From the NCBI RefSeq assembly GCF_002858715.1, contig NZ_PJZH01000019.1, forward strand, positions 1 to 64,000: 64,000 nt of DNA, in the 5' to 3' direction. Of this stretch, positions 8,589 through 16,492 are shown piece after piece. Within the stretch, counting starts at the first letter, position 1, and each line of letters begins with the position of its first letter. The notes under the pieces are model-generated. The model ran no database searches, was not told the origin of the DNA, and saw only the letters and a list, made by a program, of their open reading frames with translations. Made by a program: the position numbers and the translations under genes. Source of the stretch: Chimaeribacter coloradensis. Lineage in GTDB: Bacteria > Pseudomonadota > Gammaproteobacteria > Enterobacterales > Enterobacteriaceae.

Positions 8589-10136
8589 ATGCGCAATATC
8601 CGTGCTGCGGGACTTAACACCCGGCTCAAAAAAAGCCTGTTGATTGTCTCGTCATTAATTATCACCACCTCGGCCGGCGCGGCCACCCTGACGCGCGATA
8701 ATGGCGCGCCGGTGGGCGATAACCAGAATTCCCAGACCGCCGGCGCCCACGGCCCGGTGCTGTTGCAGGATGTGCAGCTGTTGCAGAAGTTGCAGCGCTT
8801 TGACCGCGAGCGCATCCCGGAGCGCGTGGTGCATGCCCGCGGCACCGGGGCGCACGGTGAGTTCACCGCCACCGCGGACATCTCTGACCTGACCACCGCG
8901 CAGCTGTTCCAGAAAGGCAGCAAAACGCCGGTGTTCGTGCGCTTCTCGCTGGTGGTGCACGGCAACCACTCCCCGGAGACGCTGCGTGACCCGCGCGGCT
9001 TCGCCACCAAGTTCTACACCACCCAGGGCAACTGGGATCTGGTCGGCAATAACTTCCCGACCTTCTTCATCCGTGATGCGATCAAGTTCCCGGACATGGT
9101 GCACGCCTTCAAGCCCGACCCGCGTACCAACCTGGATGATGACGCGCGCCGCTTTGACTTCTTCTCCCACCTGCCGGAGTCCACCCGCACCCTGACCGAG
9201 CTGTACTCCAACGAGGGCACCCCGGCCTCCTACCGCAACATGGACGGCAACAGCGTCCACGCCTACAAGTTCGTGAATGCCAAAGGCGAAGTGCACTATG
9301 TGAAGTTCCACTGGAAGACGCTGCAAGGGGTGAAAAACCTCGACCCGCAGCAGGTTGAGCAGGTACAGGGCAAAGATTACAGCCACCTGAGCCATGACCT
9401 GGTGGACGCCATTAACCGCGGTGACTTCCCGAAATGGGATCTCTATGTGCAGGTGCTGAAGCCGGAAGATCTGAAGAATTTCGATTTCGACCCGCTCGAC
9501 CCGACCAAAATCTGGCCGGGTGTGCCGGAGCGCAAGATCGGCCAGATGGTGCTGAACAAGAACCCGGATAACATCTTCCAGGAAACCGAGCAGGTCGCCA
9601 TGGCCCCGGCGAATCTGGTGCCGGGCATTGAGCCGTCGGAAGACAAGCTGTTGCAGGGCCGCCTGTTTGCCTATGCCGATACCCAGATCTACCGCCTGGG
9701 CGCTAACGGCCTGAGCCTGCCGATCAACGCCCCGCGTGCGCCGGTTAACAACATCAACCAGGACGGCAGCCAGAACACCGGCCACACCCAGGACAAGGGC
9801 GTGAACTACCAGCCAAGCCGCCTCTACCCGCGTGAGGAGCTGGCCTCGGCGCGCTACAGCCTGACGCCGCTGGAAGGCACCACCCAGCAGAGCAAAATCC
9901 AGAAGGAGCAGAACTTCAAACAGGCGGGCGAACTCTACCGCTCCTACAGCAAAAAAGATCAGGATGACCTGATCAACAGCCTTGGGTCAGCGCTGGCGAC
10001 CACCGACAGCGCCAGCCGTGACGTGATGCTCTCCTACTTCTATAAAGCGGACGCGGAGTACGGCACCCGGCTGACCAAGGTCGCGAAAGCGGATCTCAGC
10101 AACGTGCAGCAGATGGCCGCCAGACTCTCTGACTGA
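8589..10136 (+). CDS. katB: Periplasmic catalase KatB
   Basis: 515-aa monofunctional heme catalase with a Sec signal peptide (about residues 1-31, 'LLIVSSLIITTSAGAA'), so it should act in the periplasm on incoming hydrogen peroxide. Catalase landmarks are intact: distal His in 'ERVVHARGTGAHG', distal Asn in 'VGNNFPTFFIRD', 'PVFVRFSLVVHGNHSPETLRDPRGFA', and the proximal heme-ligand Tyr in 'GRLFAYADTQIYRLG'. Size and the missing C-terminal flavodoxin-like domain place it with small-subunit catalases such as Pseudomonas KatB. The ankyrin protein 41 bp downstream is its usual partner. Confidence 0.93.
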   Translation: MRNIRAAGLNTRLKKSLLIVSSLIITTSAGAATLTRDNGAPVGDNQNSQTAGAHGPVLLQDVQLLQKLQRFDRERIPERVVHARGTGAHGEFTATADISDLTTAQLFQKGSKTPVFVRFSLVVHGNHSPETLRDPRGFATKFYTTQGNWDLVGNNFPTFFIRDAIKFPDMVHAFKPDPRTNLDDDARRFDFFSHLPESTRTLTELYSNEGTPASYRNMDGNSVHAYKFVNAKGEVHYVKFHWKTLQGVKNLDPQQVEQVQGKDYSHLSHDLVDAINRGDFPKWDLYVQVLKPEDLKNFDFDPLDPTKIWPGVPERKIGQMVLNKNPDNIFQETEQVAMAPANLVPGIEPSEDKLLQGRLFAYADTQIYRLGANGLSLPINAPRAPVNNINQDGSQNTGHTQDKGVNYQPSRLYPREELASARYSLTPLEGTTQQSKIQKEQNFKQAGELYRSYSKKDQDDLINSLGSALATTDSASRDVMLSYFYKADAEYGTRLTKVAKADLSNVQQMAARLSD

Positions 10137-10143
10137 TAATCCC

Positions 10144-10166
10144 GGCCGCCCGCTGCCCGGGCGGCC
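10144..10166 (+). terminator. GC hairpin between katB and ankB
   Basis: Nine-base stem (GGCCGCCCG/CGGGCGGCC) right after the katB stop and 11 bp before ankB. No T-run follows, so it is more likely to give partial termination or mRNA protection than to split the operon. Confidence 0.4.
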
Positions 10167-10177
10167 TGAAGGAGCCT

Positions 10178-10711
10178 ATGATGATGCGTTTTTTGCTGGT
10201 AGTTAGCCTGCTGTTCTCCCTGCCGGGCCTCGCCCAGCCCACCTCACCGGCAGACATACACGCCTCTCTGAACCGCCACCTCTGGGACGCGGCGCGCAAC
10301 GGCGATAACCCGGTAATCCGGGAGTTTGTCGCGGCAAACTATGACCTGAACGCGCAGGACGCCAACGGCTATACGCCGGTGATCCTCGCCGCCTACCACG
10401 GCCACGGTGACACGCTGGCCCTGCTGCTGAAACATGGCGCAGACCCCTGCCTGCGGGACAAACGCGGCAACAGCGCACTGATGGGTGCCATTTTCAAAGG
10501 GGAGATCGCGATCGCCCGCACCCTGATTGCCGCGCCCTGTAACCCGGATCAACGCAACAACGCGGGCCAGACCGCCGCCATGTATGCGTCATTGTTCCAG
10601 CGCACGGAATTATTGAAAGCATTGGCCGCCAAAGGGGCTGATATGCAAGCCACTGACGCGCTGGGCAACAGCGTAACGTCACTGGGGCAGGGAGAGGTGC
10701 GGGGGCGGTAA
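10178..10711 (+). CDS. ankB: Ankyrin repeat protein AnkB
   Basis: 177-aa protein with a Sec-type signal (about residues 1-20, 'FLLVVSLLFSLPGLAQ') and about four ankyrin repeats: 'LWDAARNGDNPVIREFVAANYDLNAQDANGYTPVILAAYHGHGDTLALLLKHGADPCLRDKRGNSALMGAI'. In Pseudomonas aeruginosa the ankyrin protein downstream of katB is needed for full catalase activity, probably as a periplasmic scaffold; the same gene order here supports that role. GGAG sits 3 nt before the first of three tandem ATGs (10178, 10181, 10184), so the second or third may be the true start. Confidence 0.88.
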   Translation: MMMRFLLVVSLLFSLPGLAQPTSPADIHASLNRHLWDAARNGDNPVIREFVAANYDLNAQDANGYTPVILAAYHGHGDTLALLLKHGADPCLRDKRGNSALMGAIFKGEIAIARTLIAAPCNPDQRNNAGQTAAMYASLFQRTELLKALAAKGADMQATDALGNSVTSLGQGEVRGR

Positions 10712-10897
10712 AGGGGTCACTATGGCATTCTGACACGGGCGGCAACCTGATGGGCGCGGTTCTTTCCCGTCACCCCATTCCCTTTTTCAAAACGCTGGCG
10801 CTCATCCTGCCCCAGGCAGGGCAAAGAACAGATAACAGCGCCATCTTTTCATCAGTAACAGCGTCCGCCGGATGACCTTTTACGACAACCAGGCAGT

Positions 10898-10947
10898 CTG
10901 AATTGGCATTCCGGCCGGGCCTGCGCCCCGCGGGAATGCCAATTCAG
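10898..10947. repeat. Perfect 15-bp inverted repeat
   Basis: Arms CTGAATTGGCATTCC (10898-10912) and its exact complement (10933-10947) flank a 20-nt GC-rich loop. It lies in the space between convergent ankB and the IprA-like gene, 37 bp from the latter's stop. It could be a bidirectional terminator without a T-run or a small palindromic mobile repeat. Confidence 0.7.
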
Positions 10948-10984
10948 CTGTTTACCTTACCGCAGGCCTTCTTGCGCAGGCGGA

Positions 10985-11674
10985 TTAAAACTTATCAGGC
11001 AACTCTTTATGCACCACAATTCCTTTTCCGCTTTTTCCAATTTCAATATATTCCCCGAACTTTAATTCCCGGAGAATACGCATCACATTGGTTCTGGAAA
11101 TAGAGGTGCGCTTCTGGATATAAGCGGCGATTTTAATATTATTTCTGACGTCTTCGGGCTGGGCACAGATGTCGGTGATAATCTCTTTGATCTGTTCATA
11201 GGCGCATTTGCCGACTAATTTATAGCTCTCTTTCCATAAGGCGATCATCGTATAGGTGACCGTTTCACACACTGCCTGCCAGAGTTTCTTTTCAGTGAAA
11301 ATCGCTTTGGCTACCACTACCGGCACATAACCGAGCTCGCAATGGGTTTCAGCAATAAAGTAGTGCCCCTGATTGGAATAAATCGCATTGGCGAGGCCAA
11401 GGATGATGTTTTCAATATTGACTTTAACATAGAGGTCATTATCCCCCCTGACCATCGACATCTGCCCCTTTTTCAGCAGGAAGATATAATCAATATCCTG
11501 CCGGAAATCCAGGATCATGCCTTTTTCAAGGGAGAAGGAGAATGACTTTGCCTCAAGGGCTTTAAATAAATCGTCAATCGCCGGCGGCCTGCGGTTCCGT
11601 ATACTATTTTTCCCAGCGCTCCTGCCGGGGCGCAAAGGGGGAACAGTGACCCCCTTTTGTATGGCGTTTTTCAT
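10985..11674 (-). CDS. iprA: IprA/YaiV-type winged helix-turn-helix regulator
   Basis: Regulator of about 229 aa. The N-terminal half resembles a CRP-like effector fold without clear cyclic-nucleotide residues; the C-terminal half has the winged helix 'IKIAAYIQKRTSISRTNVMRILRELKFGEYIEIGKSGKGIVVHKELP'. This matches the family of Salmonella IprA (inhibitor of hydrogen peroxide resistance) and E. coli YaiV. Its position next to katB-ankB fits a link with peroxide stress. I favour ATG 11674 (purine-rich AAAAGG upstream); an in-frame ATG at 11722 would add 16 residues and is possible. Upstream lies a TGTGC-N6-GCACA palindrome. Confidence 0.72.
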   Translation of the reverse strand: MKNAIQKGVTVPPLRPGRSAGKNSIRNRRPPAIDDLFKALEAKSFSFSLEKGMILDFRQDIDYIFLLKKGQMSMVRGDNDLYVKVNIENIILGLANAIYSNQGHYFIAETHCELGYVPVVVAKAIFTEKKLWQAVCETVTYTMIALWKESYKLVGKCAYEQIKEIITDICAQPEDVRNNIKIAAYIQKRTSISRTNVMRILRELKFGEYIEIGKSGKGIVVHKELPDKF

Positions 11675-11752
11675 GATGTTGTGTCTGCCTTTTATTGATT
11701 TCCCACACTCATGCAAACGCATATAAGTAAACCAGAAAAACAGGCTTTACAA

Positions 11753-11768
11753 TGTGCCATCTGGCACA
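11753..11768. promoter_or_regulatory. CRP/FNR-family-like palindrome upstream of iprA
   Basis: TGTGCCATCTGGCACA is a perfect inverted repeat (7-bp arms, 2-bp centre) with the TGTG-N8-CACA framework of CRP-family sites. It lies 31-79 bp before the two possible starts of the IprA-like gene, so autoregulation or CRP control is plausible. The remaining bases to 11994 show no gene; a weak G/C stem (about 11947-11971) may terminate the next gene. Confidence 0.5.
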
Positions 11769-11994
11769 GTTAATTTTCCTTTTTGGTGAAAACCAGAATG
11801 TATCAGGGCAGAGTCAGCCTCTCCCTGAATCGGGATATGGCCATACTCTGACGCGATTTAATGAATGCCTTTCTGGGGCGCGGGCGGAAGCTGCCTGGGA
11901 TGGCGGCTGGCGGTGATGTGATCCCCGCCACGCTGACAGTGAATTGAAGGGGGAACAGAGGCCTATTCCCCCCGGAAACTATTTACCCTGCCGC

Positions 11995-12468
11995 CTACAG
12001 CCCCAACGCCGTCAGGCCGGGGTGATCCACAGGCCGGGGGGCGTGGCGGTCCCAGTGGAATTTTCGCTCTGATTCGGCGATCGGCACGTCGTTGATGGAG
12101 GCGTGGCGCACCGCCATCAGGCCGTCGGCGTCAAATTGCCAGTTCTCATTGCCGTAGGCGCGGAACCACTGCCCGGCGGCGTCCTGCCATTCGTAGGCAA
12201 AGCGCACCGCGATGCGGTTTTCGCTGAACGCCCAGATCTCCTTGATTAAGCGGTAATGCTGCTCGCGCGTCCATTTCTCCTCCAAAAAGGCCACGATCTC
12301 CGCGCGGCCGGTGATAAAGCGGTCACGGTTACGCCACTGGGAGTTTTCGGTATAGGCCAGCGACACCCGCTGGGCGTCGGTGCTGTTCCAGGCATCCTCT
12401 GCGGCGCGGACTTTCTGGATGGCGGTCTCTAAGGTAAACGGCGGTAACGGCGGGCGGGGTGATGACAT
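11995..12468 (-). CDS. DUF1348 / SnoaL-like (NTF2-fold) protein
   Basis: 157-aa single-domain protein of the nuclear transport factor 2 fold. The segment '[44 protein letters not shown]' in approximate form, followed by '[21 protein letters not shown]' and '[14 protein letters not shown]', is characteristic of DUF1348. Members are widespread, of unknown reaction. GAGGAAC precedes ATG 12468 by about 7 nt; upstream in-frame ATGs would add improbable sequence. It follows cheV on the same strand with 130 bp and a hairpin between them, so it is probably separate. Confidence 0.85.
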   Translation of the reverse strand: MSSPRPPLPPFTLETAIQKVRAAEDAWNSTDAQRVSLAYTENSQWRNRDRFITGRAEIVAFLEEKWTREQHYRLIKEIWAFSENRIAVRFAYEWQDAAGQWFRAYGNENWQFDADGLMAVRHASINDVPIAESERKFHWDRHAPRPVDHPGLTALGL

Positions 12469-12564
12469 AGTGCGTTCCTCGATCGGGGTAATCCTTTGTT
12501 GTACCGGGATATTCCAGAAAGGGGAAATCACTATTCGTGCTAAGGGTGACCGGAAAAAGGGGTA

Positions 12565-12588
12565 ACGCGCCGGGCGGCACCGGCGCGT
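12565..12588 (-). terminator. Hairpin downstream of cheV
   Basis: Nine-base perfect stem (ACGCGCCGG/CCGGCGCGT) with a 6-nt loop, 11 bp past the cheV stop. On the minus strand it is followed by TACCCCTTTTTCC, so it may work as a weak terminator. Confidence 0.55.
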
Positions 12589-12598
12589 ATCAGCGGGA

Positions 12599-13567
12599 TT
12601 AACGGGCGGCGGCTTCCAGTACCTGATGGATGGTGGTGGAGAGCTCGTTAATTTCGAACTTCGCCACATAGCCGTTGGCCCCAACCTTGCGCACGTGCTC
12701 TTCGTTGGCGCTGCCGGAGAGTGACGAGTGGATCACCACCGGGATGTTTTTCAGCTGCTCGTCACGTTTGATGTTACGGGTCAGCGTGAAGCCGTCCATC
12801 TCCGGCATCTCCAGATCCGTCAGCACCAGGCCGATCTTGTCGGTGATCGGCACGCCCTCTGCCCTCGCCTGCTGGGCGATCAGCTTGATTTTCTCCCAGG
12901 CTTCCAGCCCGGTGTTGTGCATCAGCGCCGGGATACCCAGCCCCTTCAGGCCGTGCTCCAGCATGGTACGGGCGACTTTGGAGTCCTCCGCCACGATGGC
13001 GATCGCCCCCGGCTTCAGCTTAAAGCCTTTGGCTTTGATCTCGTCGGCGGCGTCTACCATGCGCACGGTCGGGATGATGTCATGCAGGATCTGCTCGACA
13101 TCCAGCACCAGCGCCAGGTTGGTGCTCTGCTTGTCGTTATCGAGGCAGGCGATGCTGGTGATGTTGCGGTTGCTGACGCCCGCTTCCGCGGCGTGAACCT
13201 GGCTCCAGTCGAGGCGGACGATGTTGTCCACCGACTCCACGGCGAACGCCTGGGTGCTGCGCGCATACTCAGTGACCAGCAGCAGGTTCAGCCCGGTCGC
13301 GGGCGTGCACCCGGCCACGGCCGGCAGGTCGATCACCGGGATAATCTGCCCGCGGATGCTCGCCACGCCCAGCAGCGGCGATTTCATGCCCGCCGCTTTG
13401 GTGATGGTCGGCATGGTGACGATTTCCCGCAGCTTAAACACGTTGATGCCATAGAGTTCGGACTTTTCGCCTTTGGCATCCGTCCCCAGCCGGAACAGCA
13501 GCAGCTCAAATTTATTGGAGAGCGCCAGGTTAGCCCGTTCGTCGATATCTTTTTGAAAATTATCCAT
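12599..13567 (-). CDS. cheV: Chemotaxis coupling/response protein CheV
   Basis: 322-aa fusion of an N-terminal CheW-like domain (about residues 20-165; '[23 protein letters not shown]' region binds receptors and CheA) and a C-terminal CheY-like receiver (about 185-320) with phospho-acceptor Asp in '[13 protein letters not shown]', acidic residues in '[12 protein letters not shown]' and Lys in 'GYVAKFE'. CheV couples chemoreceptors to CheA and lets phosphorylation tune adaptation; Salmonella and Bacillus have it, E. coli does not. It is not linked to other che genes here. ATG 13567 matches the usual CheV start ('MDNFQKDID'); an upstream ATG is less likely. Confidence 0.93.
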   Translation of the reverse strand: MDNFQKDIDERANLALSNKFELLLFRLGTDAKGEKSELYGINVFKLREIVTMPTITKAAGMKSPLLGVASIRGQIIPVIDLPAVAGCTPATGLNLLLVTEYARSTQAFAVESVDNIVRLDWSQVHAAEAGVSNRNITSIACLDNDKQSTNLALVLDVEQILHDIIPTVRMVDAADEIKAKGFKLKPGAIAIVAEDSKVARTMLEHGLKGLGIPALMHNTGLEAWEKIKLIAQQARAEGVPITDKIGLVLTDLEMPEMDGFTLTRNIKRDEQLKNIPVVIHSSLSGSANEEHVRKVGANGYVAKFEINELSTTIHQVLEAAAR

Positions 13568-13879
13568 CTTTGCCTCTGAGAAGGGTGAATACCGTAATTT
13601 ACAAGCCGATATGCGTGGTGAGCTAACGGGGAAAGCCCGGCTTTCCTGGATCAGCGCGCTTGAATTACTCTGGGAGGTTATCGGCAGGCCGGCGGGATTT
13701 TGTAGGGTGGCGCGCAGATTTTGCACTGGGCGAACCTGCGCGCAGCGGGGTGCCGCCGGGAAGCCCCTGCCCGAATGGTTTTTTTGTGATCGCGGTTAAC
13801 CAGCCCGGCCGCGTTTCAGCGTACAACGTCTGTTTGGTCTTTCGGTTCATCCGGAACGGGTTAACAGAACGGGGTATTC
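13568..13879. other. Intergenic region, cheV / small membrane protein
   Basis: 312 bp between divergent genes. It contains a short inverted repeat GGAAAGCC-C-GGCTTTCC near 13631-13647. I looked for a sigma-28 flagellar promoter for cheV (TAAA-N15-GCCGATAA, minus strand) and did not find one; GCCGATAT occurs only on the plus strand. No gene supported. Confidence 0.5.
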
Positions 13880-14290
13880 ATGCGCAAGGCGGCGGTTATC
13901 ACACTTTTCCTGCTGTTTTTTCTCTTTTCCGGCAAAGAATTTATCGGCAGCGTGCTCTTCCCGGTGACCCTGACCCTGATCGAGAAAGTCCCCATCAACA
14001 ACAGCGCCCAGCTCTACGTGGTGGAAGCCGATGTGAATGCCACCACCCAGCCCTCATATCGCTATTACCTGGCGGACAGGCGCACCAGCCAGGCCGATTT
14101 TCTGGCAAGCATTCAGGAGAGCGACGACTATTTCCTCCAGACCCGGGAAAAGGCCCGCGTTGAAGTCAGAGAAGGCGGGCTGTTTTTATCGACCACCGGC
14201 ACGGTGGATAAATTTACCAATTCCGGTGGGTATCGCGTGGGGAGCCATCTGTTTCATGTGAAGGTGGCGCTCTCGGCGGAGCCGGAGTGA
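13880..14290 (+). CDS. Hypothetical exported or membrane-anchored protein
   Basis: 136-aa protein with an N-terminal hydrophobic helix (about residues 4-30, 'AVITLFLLFFLFSGKEFIGSVLF') serving as signal or anchor, and a small soluble domain predicted mostly beta ('LYVVEADVNATTQPSYRYYLADR ...'). I recognise no family. There is no strong ribosome site; GGGGTATTC precedes the ATG. It is the last gene with the local high-GC pattern before the lower-GC cassette begins. Confidence 0.6.
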   Translation: MRKAAVITLFLLFFLFSGKEFIGSVLFPVTLTLIEKVPINNSAQLYVVEADVNATTQPSYRYYLADRRTSQADFLASIQESDDYFLQTREKARVEVREGGLFLSTTGTVDKFTNSGGYRVGSHLFHVKVALSAEPE

Positions 14291-14588
14291 ACATGTTTAG
14301 CCCAGGCGAGCGTCAGGGCGTCAGTGCTGCTTGTGGTACATGGCGGCATGGACGGGGCACCGATTCCTATAGGCGAAGAACAAATAAAACAGTTTAAAAC
14401 AAAGGTGCCAATCTTTCCGAAGACCTTCTATATCGCAGAGATTTTTTAAAGGTACCCGAGGTGGCCTTGCCGATGTCCAGGTGATTTTTTGTGAGCGGCC
14501 AGTGATTTTTTATCCATTGCGCTCTGATGTTGCTCTTCATAGAGTGCTGAAGAAGATCATTTTTACCTCAACTACGCTCAAGGACACT
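14291..14588. other. Left junction of lower-GC cassette
   Basis: About 300 bp without a gene; base composition falls through this stretch. Two near-copies of the string CCAG(G)TGATTTTTT (about 14478-14510) form a short direct repeat upstream of the SDR gene and could be a regulator site. No integrase, transposase or clear target duplication was seen. Confidence 0.4.
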
Positions 14589-15356
14589 ATGACTACTACA
14601 AATAAGAAAGTTGCCGTTGTAACAGGGGGGGCGATGGGTATTGGTGCAGAAGTCGCAACAAAACTTGCTGCAGAAAATTTCCACGTCATCATCTGTGATA
14701 TCAACGTCGACGCAGCCAACGCTTTTTGCAAAGAACTCATCGCCAAGGGTTTGGCAGCCACAACCTGTTATATGGATGTCAGCTCATCACAAAGTATTAA
14801 TGACGCATTTAAGCAGATAGATAAAGAATTTGGCCGTTGTGATGTGCTGGTTAACTCAGCCGGTATCGCCAAAACAATGCCGTTCCTGGATTTTGATGCT
14901 GACGTGTTCATTAAGACAATGAATATCAACGTCACAGGCACGTTCCTGTGCTGCCAATCTGCGGCCAGGCTTATGAAAAAAAATAACTCGGGCCGGATAA
15001 TTAATATCGCTTCTGTTGCCGGTCTGAGAGCGGTCGGAAAAGGCCGGACTGCATACGGCACCTCAAAAGGTGCGGTGATAGCACTTACCCGTCAGATGGC
15101 GGTAGAACTCTGTGAATATGGAATTACGGCTAATGCGGTTGCGCCCGGCCCGGTTGACACCCCTATGACGAAAGAACTCCATAGCGAAACATTTCGTCAG
15201 GCATACAGCAGAGCAATTCCGCTCGGGCGCTATGGCCTTACATCTGAAATTGCCGGGGCAGTAAGCTATCTGGCTTCAGACTCAGCCGCCTATGTAAATG
15301 GTATTGTCCTGCCGGTTGACGGAGGCTTTCTTGCCTGGGGAGCCGGCGATATTTAA
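14589..15356 (+). CDS. SDR family oxidoreductase of RLP/DUF1537 cassette
   Basis: 255-aa classical short-chain dehydrogenase: TGGAMGIG (about 13-20), an Asp after beta-2 ('CDINVDAAN') that favours NAD over NADP, 'NSAG' (about 90), catalytic Ser near 143, 'YGTSK' (about 156-160), and C-terminal 'YVNGIVLPVDGGFLAWG'. Start ATG 14589 has AAGGA 4 nt upstream. It stands beside a LysR regulator and the RuBisCO-like/DUF1537/MFS operon of similar low GC, so I infer it oxidises the sugar acid to the 3-oxo form used by the kinase, the job done by ApnO in known D-apionate pathways. Specificity is unproven. Confidence 0.85.
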   Translation: MTTTNKKVAVVTGGAMGIGAEVATKLAAENFHVIICDINVDAANAFCKELIAKGLAATTCYMDVSSSQSINDAFKQIDKEFGRCDVLVNSAGIAKTMPFLDFDADVFIKTMNINVTGTFLCCQSAARLMKKNNSGRIINIASVAGLRAVGKGRTAYGTSKGAVIALTRQMAVELCEYGITANAVAPGPVDTPMTKELHSETFRQAYSRAIPLGRYGLTSEIAGAVSYLASDSAAYVNGIVLPVDGGFLAWGAGDI

Positions 15357-15392
15357 AACATATCGCGCCTGTCAAAACATACCGCGCCTGTC
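15355..15392. repeat. 19-bp tandem direct repeat
   Basis: Two copies of AAAACATATCGCGCCTGTC with one mismatch, starting at the SDR stop codon. The second copy forms the left arm of the following hairpin. Confidence 0.7.
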
Positions 15393-15403
15393 AGGGCAGG
15401 CGC
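15384..15403. terminator. Hairpin between convergent SDR and LysR genes
   Basis: Seven-base stem GCGCCTG/CAGGCGC with a 6-nt loop followed by TTCATT. Its place between two convergent genes suggests a shared, rather weak, terminator. Confidence 0.5.
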
Positions 15404-15437
15404 TTCATTACCCCACCAGGACTCGGCAACCCTTCCC

Positions 15438-16316
15438 TTAGTTCCCCTCCATCTCTGCGCGAATCCATTCAACCAGATGTGTTGTATCTTCCCGCGATTC
15501 AGCATTAGGTGAGATCCAGAGCACTAACTTCTGAGGGCCTTTGACGAAGCCGAAAGGAGCAATCAGTGTGCCTTTTTCAAGCTCTTCACGCACAAGCATT
15601 CTTGGGGTATTCGCAAATCCCAGACCGACTTTAGCTGCTTTTATCAACAGATAAAAATGTTCATAAAACTCCAGCTCACTGTCGGAAGGAAAATCAGCGT
15701 TGTTCGCGCGGTACCAGTTTTCCCAGGCATCCGGACGTGTCCGGGTCGCCAGCAATCGGCCACGTTCAAGATCTGCTATTTCTTTAATCCCTGAAGACGC
15801 CAGATAATCAGGCGCACATACGACCCCGACCCATTCCTCTATTAATGGAACAGGTGTGATACCGAATGGCGGAGGAATGCTCGCCAGACGTATGGCCACG
15901 CTGACACCGTCGAGCGCGAAATCAATGGGGCCATGTCCCGTGCGTAAGCCTACTTCCATTGTCGGAAAGCTGCTATGAAGCCGCCCCATCCTCGGCAGCA
16001 GCCAGTACATCATTATTGACGCGGAACAGGACAACTCAAGCGGCCGGGGCCTGACATCATCAATGCTTTCCTGAATCATGCCGAATGCCCTGCTTAAGCC
16101 CGCAGCAAGTTTGGCCCCTTCAGCCGTCAGTTTTGTGCCTTGAGGCGTCCGGATAAGGAGCGTCACGCCCAGTAATTCTTCCAGCGCCCTTATGTGCCTG
16201 CTAATTGCGCCATGCGTCACAGAAAGCGCATTTGCTGCTTCAGTGAATCCCCCTTTTCGCGCGGTCATTTCAAATGCCCGAAGTGCATTAAGAGATGGCC
16301 TTAGTGGTCTGGACAT
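15438..16316 (-). CDS. LysR-family transcriptional regulator of the RLP cassette
   Basis: 292-aa LysR regulator of the GcvA-like group. N-terminal winged helix-turn-helix 'PSLNALRAFEMTARKGGFTEAANALSVTHGAISRHIRALEELLGVTLL' (residues about 5-55) and a C-terminal type-2 periplasmic-binding-like effector domain. ATG 16316 has GGAGGG 7 nt upstream; an in-frame upstream ATG is unlikely. It is divergent from the RuBisCO-like gene across 176 bp that hold repeated ATTGAAAT motifs, so it probably controls that operon and perhaps the SDR gene in response to the pathway substrate. Confidence 0.88.
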   Translation of the reverse strand: MSRPLRPSLNALRAFEMTARKGGFTEAANALSVTHGAISRHIRALEELLGVTLLIRTPQGTKLTAEGAKLAAGLSRAFGMIQESIDDVRPRPLELSCSASIMMYWLLPRMGRLHSSFPTMEVGLRTGHGPIDFALDGVSVAIRLASIPPPFGITPVPLIEEWVGVVCAPDYLASSGIKEIADLERGRLLATRTRPDAWENWYRANNADFPSDSELEFYEHFYLLIKAAKVGLGFANTPRMLVREELEKGTLIAPFGFVKGPQKLVLWISPNAESREDTTHLVEWIRAEMEGN

Positions 16317-16386
16317 ACTGATTTCCCTCCATATTTCAGCAAATGATGATGACCGCCTGTGCTGTTGGCTGTGACTTTTTCTCCTC

Positions 16387-16439
16387 TTCAATTGAAATCA
16401 TATCGATAGGCAAAAAAGGCCGTCAATGTATATTGAAAT
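16387..16439. promoter_or_regulatory. Candidate LysR operator region
   Basis: A perfect palindrome TTCAATTGAA (16387-16396) and two direct copies of ATTGAAAT (16391-16398 and 16432-16439, 41 bp apart) lie between the divergent LysR and RuBisCO-like genes. Spacing near four helical turns fits a LysR tetramer. No footprint data exist here; this is pattern only. Confidence 0.4.
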
Positions 16440-16492
16440 TAGTTTTTCAGTATTAAGACCCCGTGCACATTATTAATAAATAAGGAATTAAT

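Noticed and set aside
13568..13700. Sigma-28 flagellar promoter for cheV
   Set aside because: The GCCGATAT string is on the wrong strand and no TAAA element is correctly spaced.
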